Shown: positions 63,107 through 64,000 of the stretch, piece after piece
Layout: each line of letters opens with the position of its first letter
Numbering within the stretch: the first letter of the stretch is position 1
From: an uncultured Pelagibacteraceae bacterium
Lineage (GTDB): Bacteria > Pseudomonadota > Alphaproteobacteria > Pelagibacterales > Pelagibacteraceae
Reading direction: 5' to 3'
Length of the DNA: 64,000 nucleotides
Assembly: GCA_902517615.1 (NCBI GenBank)
Contig: CABYCY010000001.1
Span: forward strand, 108,361-172,360
Notes under the pieces: generated by a model
Told to the model about the DNA's origin: nothing
Databases searched by the model: none
The model's input: only the letters and a program-made list of their open reading frames with translations
Position numbers and translations under genes: made by a program

Positions 63107-64000
63107 ATGAAAAAAAAATCAAGGAAATTTGCACTTATTGGTGCTGCTGGATTTATTGCACCAAAACATATGGCAGCAATTAAACATAATAAAGCAGAAT
63201 TAACTCTTGCTCTGGATCCAAATGACAGTGTTGGTATAATTGACAGATTTTTTCCAAATACTTTTTTTTTTACTAAAACAAATAAATTTATTAAAAATTT
63301 AAAGAAGGTTGACTATTTAAGTATCTGTTCTCCAAATTATCTTCACTATAATCATGTAAGAATAGGATTGAAAAATAATTTAAATGTAATCTGCGAAAAA
63401 CCATTAGTATTAAATAAAAAACAAATTTTTAAATTAGAAAAATTAGAAAAAAAAGCAAAAAAGAAAATTTATGTGATAATGCAACTTCGATATCACAAAC
63501 CTTTTTTGGATTTAAAAAAAAAATTGAAGAAGAATAAAAATCAAAATAAAGTTGAGGTAACATATATAGCGTCAAGAGGAAATTGGTACCAAACAAGCTG
63601 GAAAGGAAATAATAAAAAATCTGGTGGTATTATAAATAATATCGGTGTGCATATTTTTGATATTTTAATATGGCTTTTTGGAAAATTAATAAAAAGTGAA
63701 GTTCACATATTAAAAAGCGATGTTGCAGCTGGGAAACTTTTTTTCCAAAATACTGAAGTTAAATGGTTTTTATCTACTAATAGCGATTACTTACCAAAAG
63801 AATTTATTAAAAAAAATATTCCTTCTTTAAGGTCAATGACTTTCAATAATAAAAAAATAGAATTTTCAAAAGGAATAGCTGACCTCCATGATAATTGCTA
63901 TCAAGATTTTTTAAAAAATAAAGGTTACAGGCTTAATGATTTTAAAAAATGTTTAGAATTAATTACTCAAATTAAAAAAAGTAAAATAAAAATTAATAGT
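63107..64000 (+). CDS. wlbA: UDP-GlcNAcA 3-dehydrogenase (WlbA/WbpB, Gfo/Idh/MocA family), cut at window edge
   Basis: Oxidises C3 of UDP-GlcNAc-uronic acid, the step after WbpA on the way to 2,3-diacetamido sugars. The frame (298 codons, open to the edge, missing from the track) reads KFALIGAAGFIAPKHMAAIK, LALDPNDSVGIIDRFFPN, YLSICSPNYLHYNHVRIGL, ICEKPLVLN, ASRGNWYQTSWKGNNKKSGGIINNIGVHIFDIL and FSKGIADLHDNCYQDFL. These are the WlbA/WbpB signature blocks. Only the last few residues should be missing. The start ATG is at 63107 after an A-rich leader, divergent from the GT4 gene. Confidence 0.9.
   Translation, partial: MKKKSRKFALIGAAGFIAPKHMAAIKHNKAELTLALDPNDSVGIIDRFFPNTFFFTKTNKFIKNLKKVDYLSICSPNYLHYNHVRIGLKNNLNVICEKPLVLNKKQIFKLEKLEKKAKKKIYVIMQLRYHKPFLDLKKKLKKNKNQNKVEVTYIASRGNWYQTSWKGNNKKSGGIINNIGVHIFDILIWLFGKLIKSEVHILKSDVAAGKLFFQNTEVKWFLSTNSDYLPKEFIKKNIPSLRSMTFNNKKIEFSKGIADLHDNCYQDFLKNKGYRLNDFKKCLELITQIKKSKIKINS

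Larger units (their letters stand above)
55409..64000. other. Surface-polysaccharide variable region (HVR2-like), left end
   Basis: Six minus-strand genes and one plus-strand gene all serve polysaccharide synthesis: epimerase, WecA-like initiator, ligase/polymerase, GT-DUF218 fusion, WbpA-like, GT4 and WlbA. They begin 125 nt from the orphan 5S gene. From memory of comparative SAR11 genomics, hypervariable region 2 lies between the 23S and 5S rRNA genes and carries cell-surface genes; this fits. The other border is outside the window. Confidence 0.7.

Overview
This is a very A+T-rich, gene-dense bacterial window. Many genes overlap by 1-17 bases, and no gap over 300 bases is empty. Gene content points to an alphaproteobacterium of the SAR11 (Pelagibacterales) type. 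It has a circularly permuted two-piece tmRNA gene, ThyX, DegP/HflCK next to a DUF2065 protein, the alphaproteobacterial regulator TrcR (DUF1013), a split proton-translocating transhydrogenase, a tiny aa3-oxidase subunit IV-like protein, and an orphan 5S rRNA gene beside a surface-polysaccharide region. The lineage is inferred from gene content and style; no 16S gene is present.

Layout. 1-3.9 kb (minus): partial miaA, degP, DUF2065, hflC, hflK. 3.9-5.7 kb: mrp and thyX, convergent. 5.7-6.0 kb: permuted tmRNA (ssrA). 6.1-9.0 kb (plus): four overlapping genes of a sulfotransferase cassette (ASST-like membrane-anchored protein, two small membrane proteins, PAPS-type sulfotransferase). It is followed by a convergent hexapeptide acyltransferase. 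9.5-15.9 kb (minus): ppdK, glyS, glyQ, S49 peptidase. 16-21.8 kb: isoprenoid genes (ispB, dxs, ispA), pdxH, aroC, xseB. 21.8-25.3 kb: Sua5/TsaC, an ABC-2 exporter, a beta-hydroxyacid dehydrogenase and tRNA-Arg(UCG). 25.3-27.2 kb: rluD, rpoH. 27.2-33.6 kb (minus): purA, thiD, glmM, folP, ftsH. 33.7-39.7 kb (minus): tilS and the Tol-Pal system. 39.8-43.1 kb (minus): ruvC, yebC, a YmdB-like phosphodiesterase, 5-FTHF cyclo-ligase, zapA and a coiled-coil partner. 43.2-51.4 kb (plus): tkt-gap-pgk-fba-thiE-efp-suhB, rpmE, trcR, rpsU and initiator tRNA. 51.4-55.3 kb (minus): transaldolase, pntB/pntA2/pntA1, CoxIV-like ORF, rpmJ, 5S rRNA. 55.4-64 kb: surface polysaccharide genes. I read this last part as the start of the SAR11 hypervariable region described between the 23S and 5S rRNA genes.

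Function. Most of the window is core housekeeping: envelope quality control (DegP, HflKC, FtsH, RpoH, Tol-Pal), isoprenoid precursors, gluconeogenesis and pentose phosphate enzymes (PpdK, Fba, Pgk, Gap, Tkt, Tal), thiamin salvage (ThiD, ThiE) and translation. Two accessory blocks stand out. The first is the sulfotransferase cassette downstream of the tmRNA gene. The second is the polysaccharide block, which includes a glycosyltransferase-DUF218 fusion, a WecA-like initiator with a substituted motif residue, and a WbpA/WbpB-like pair implying an acetamido-uronic acid sugar. Other notable points are an apparent ATT start for ribosomal protein S21, an initiator tRNA with a non-canonical 'GC' stem, and several candidate promoters placed so close to start codons that the mRNAs would be nearly leaderless.
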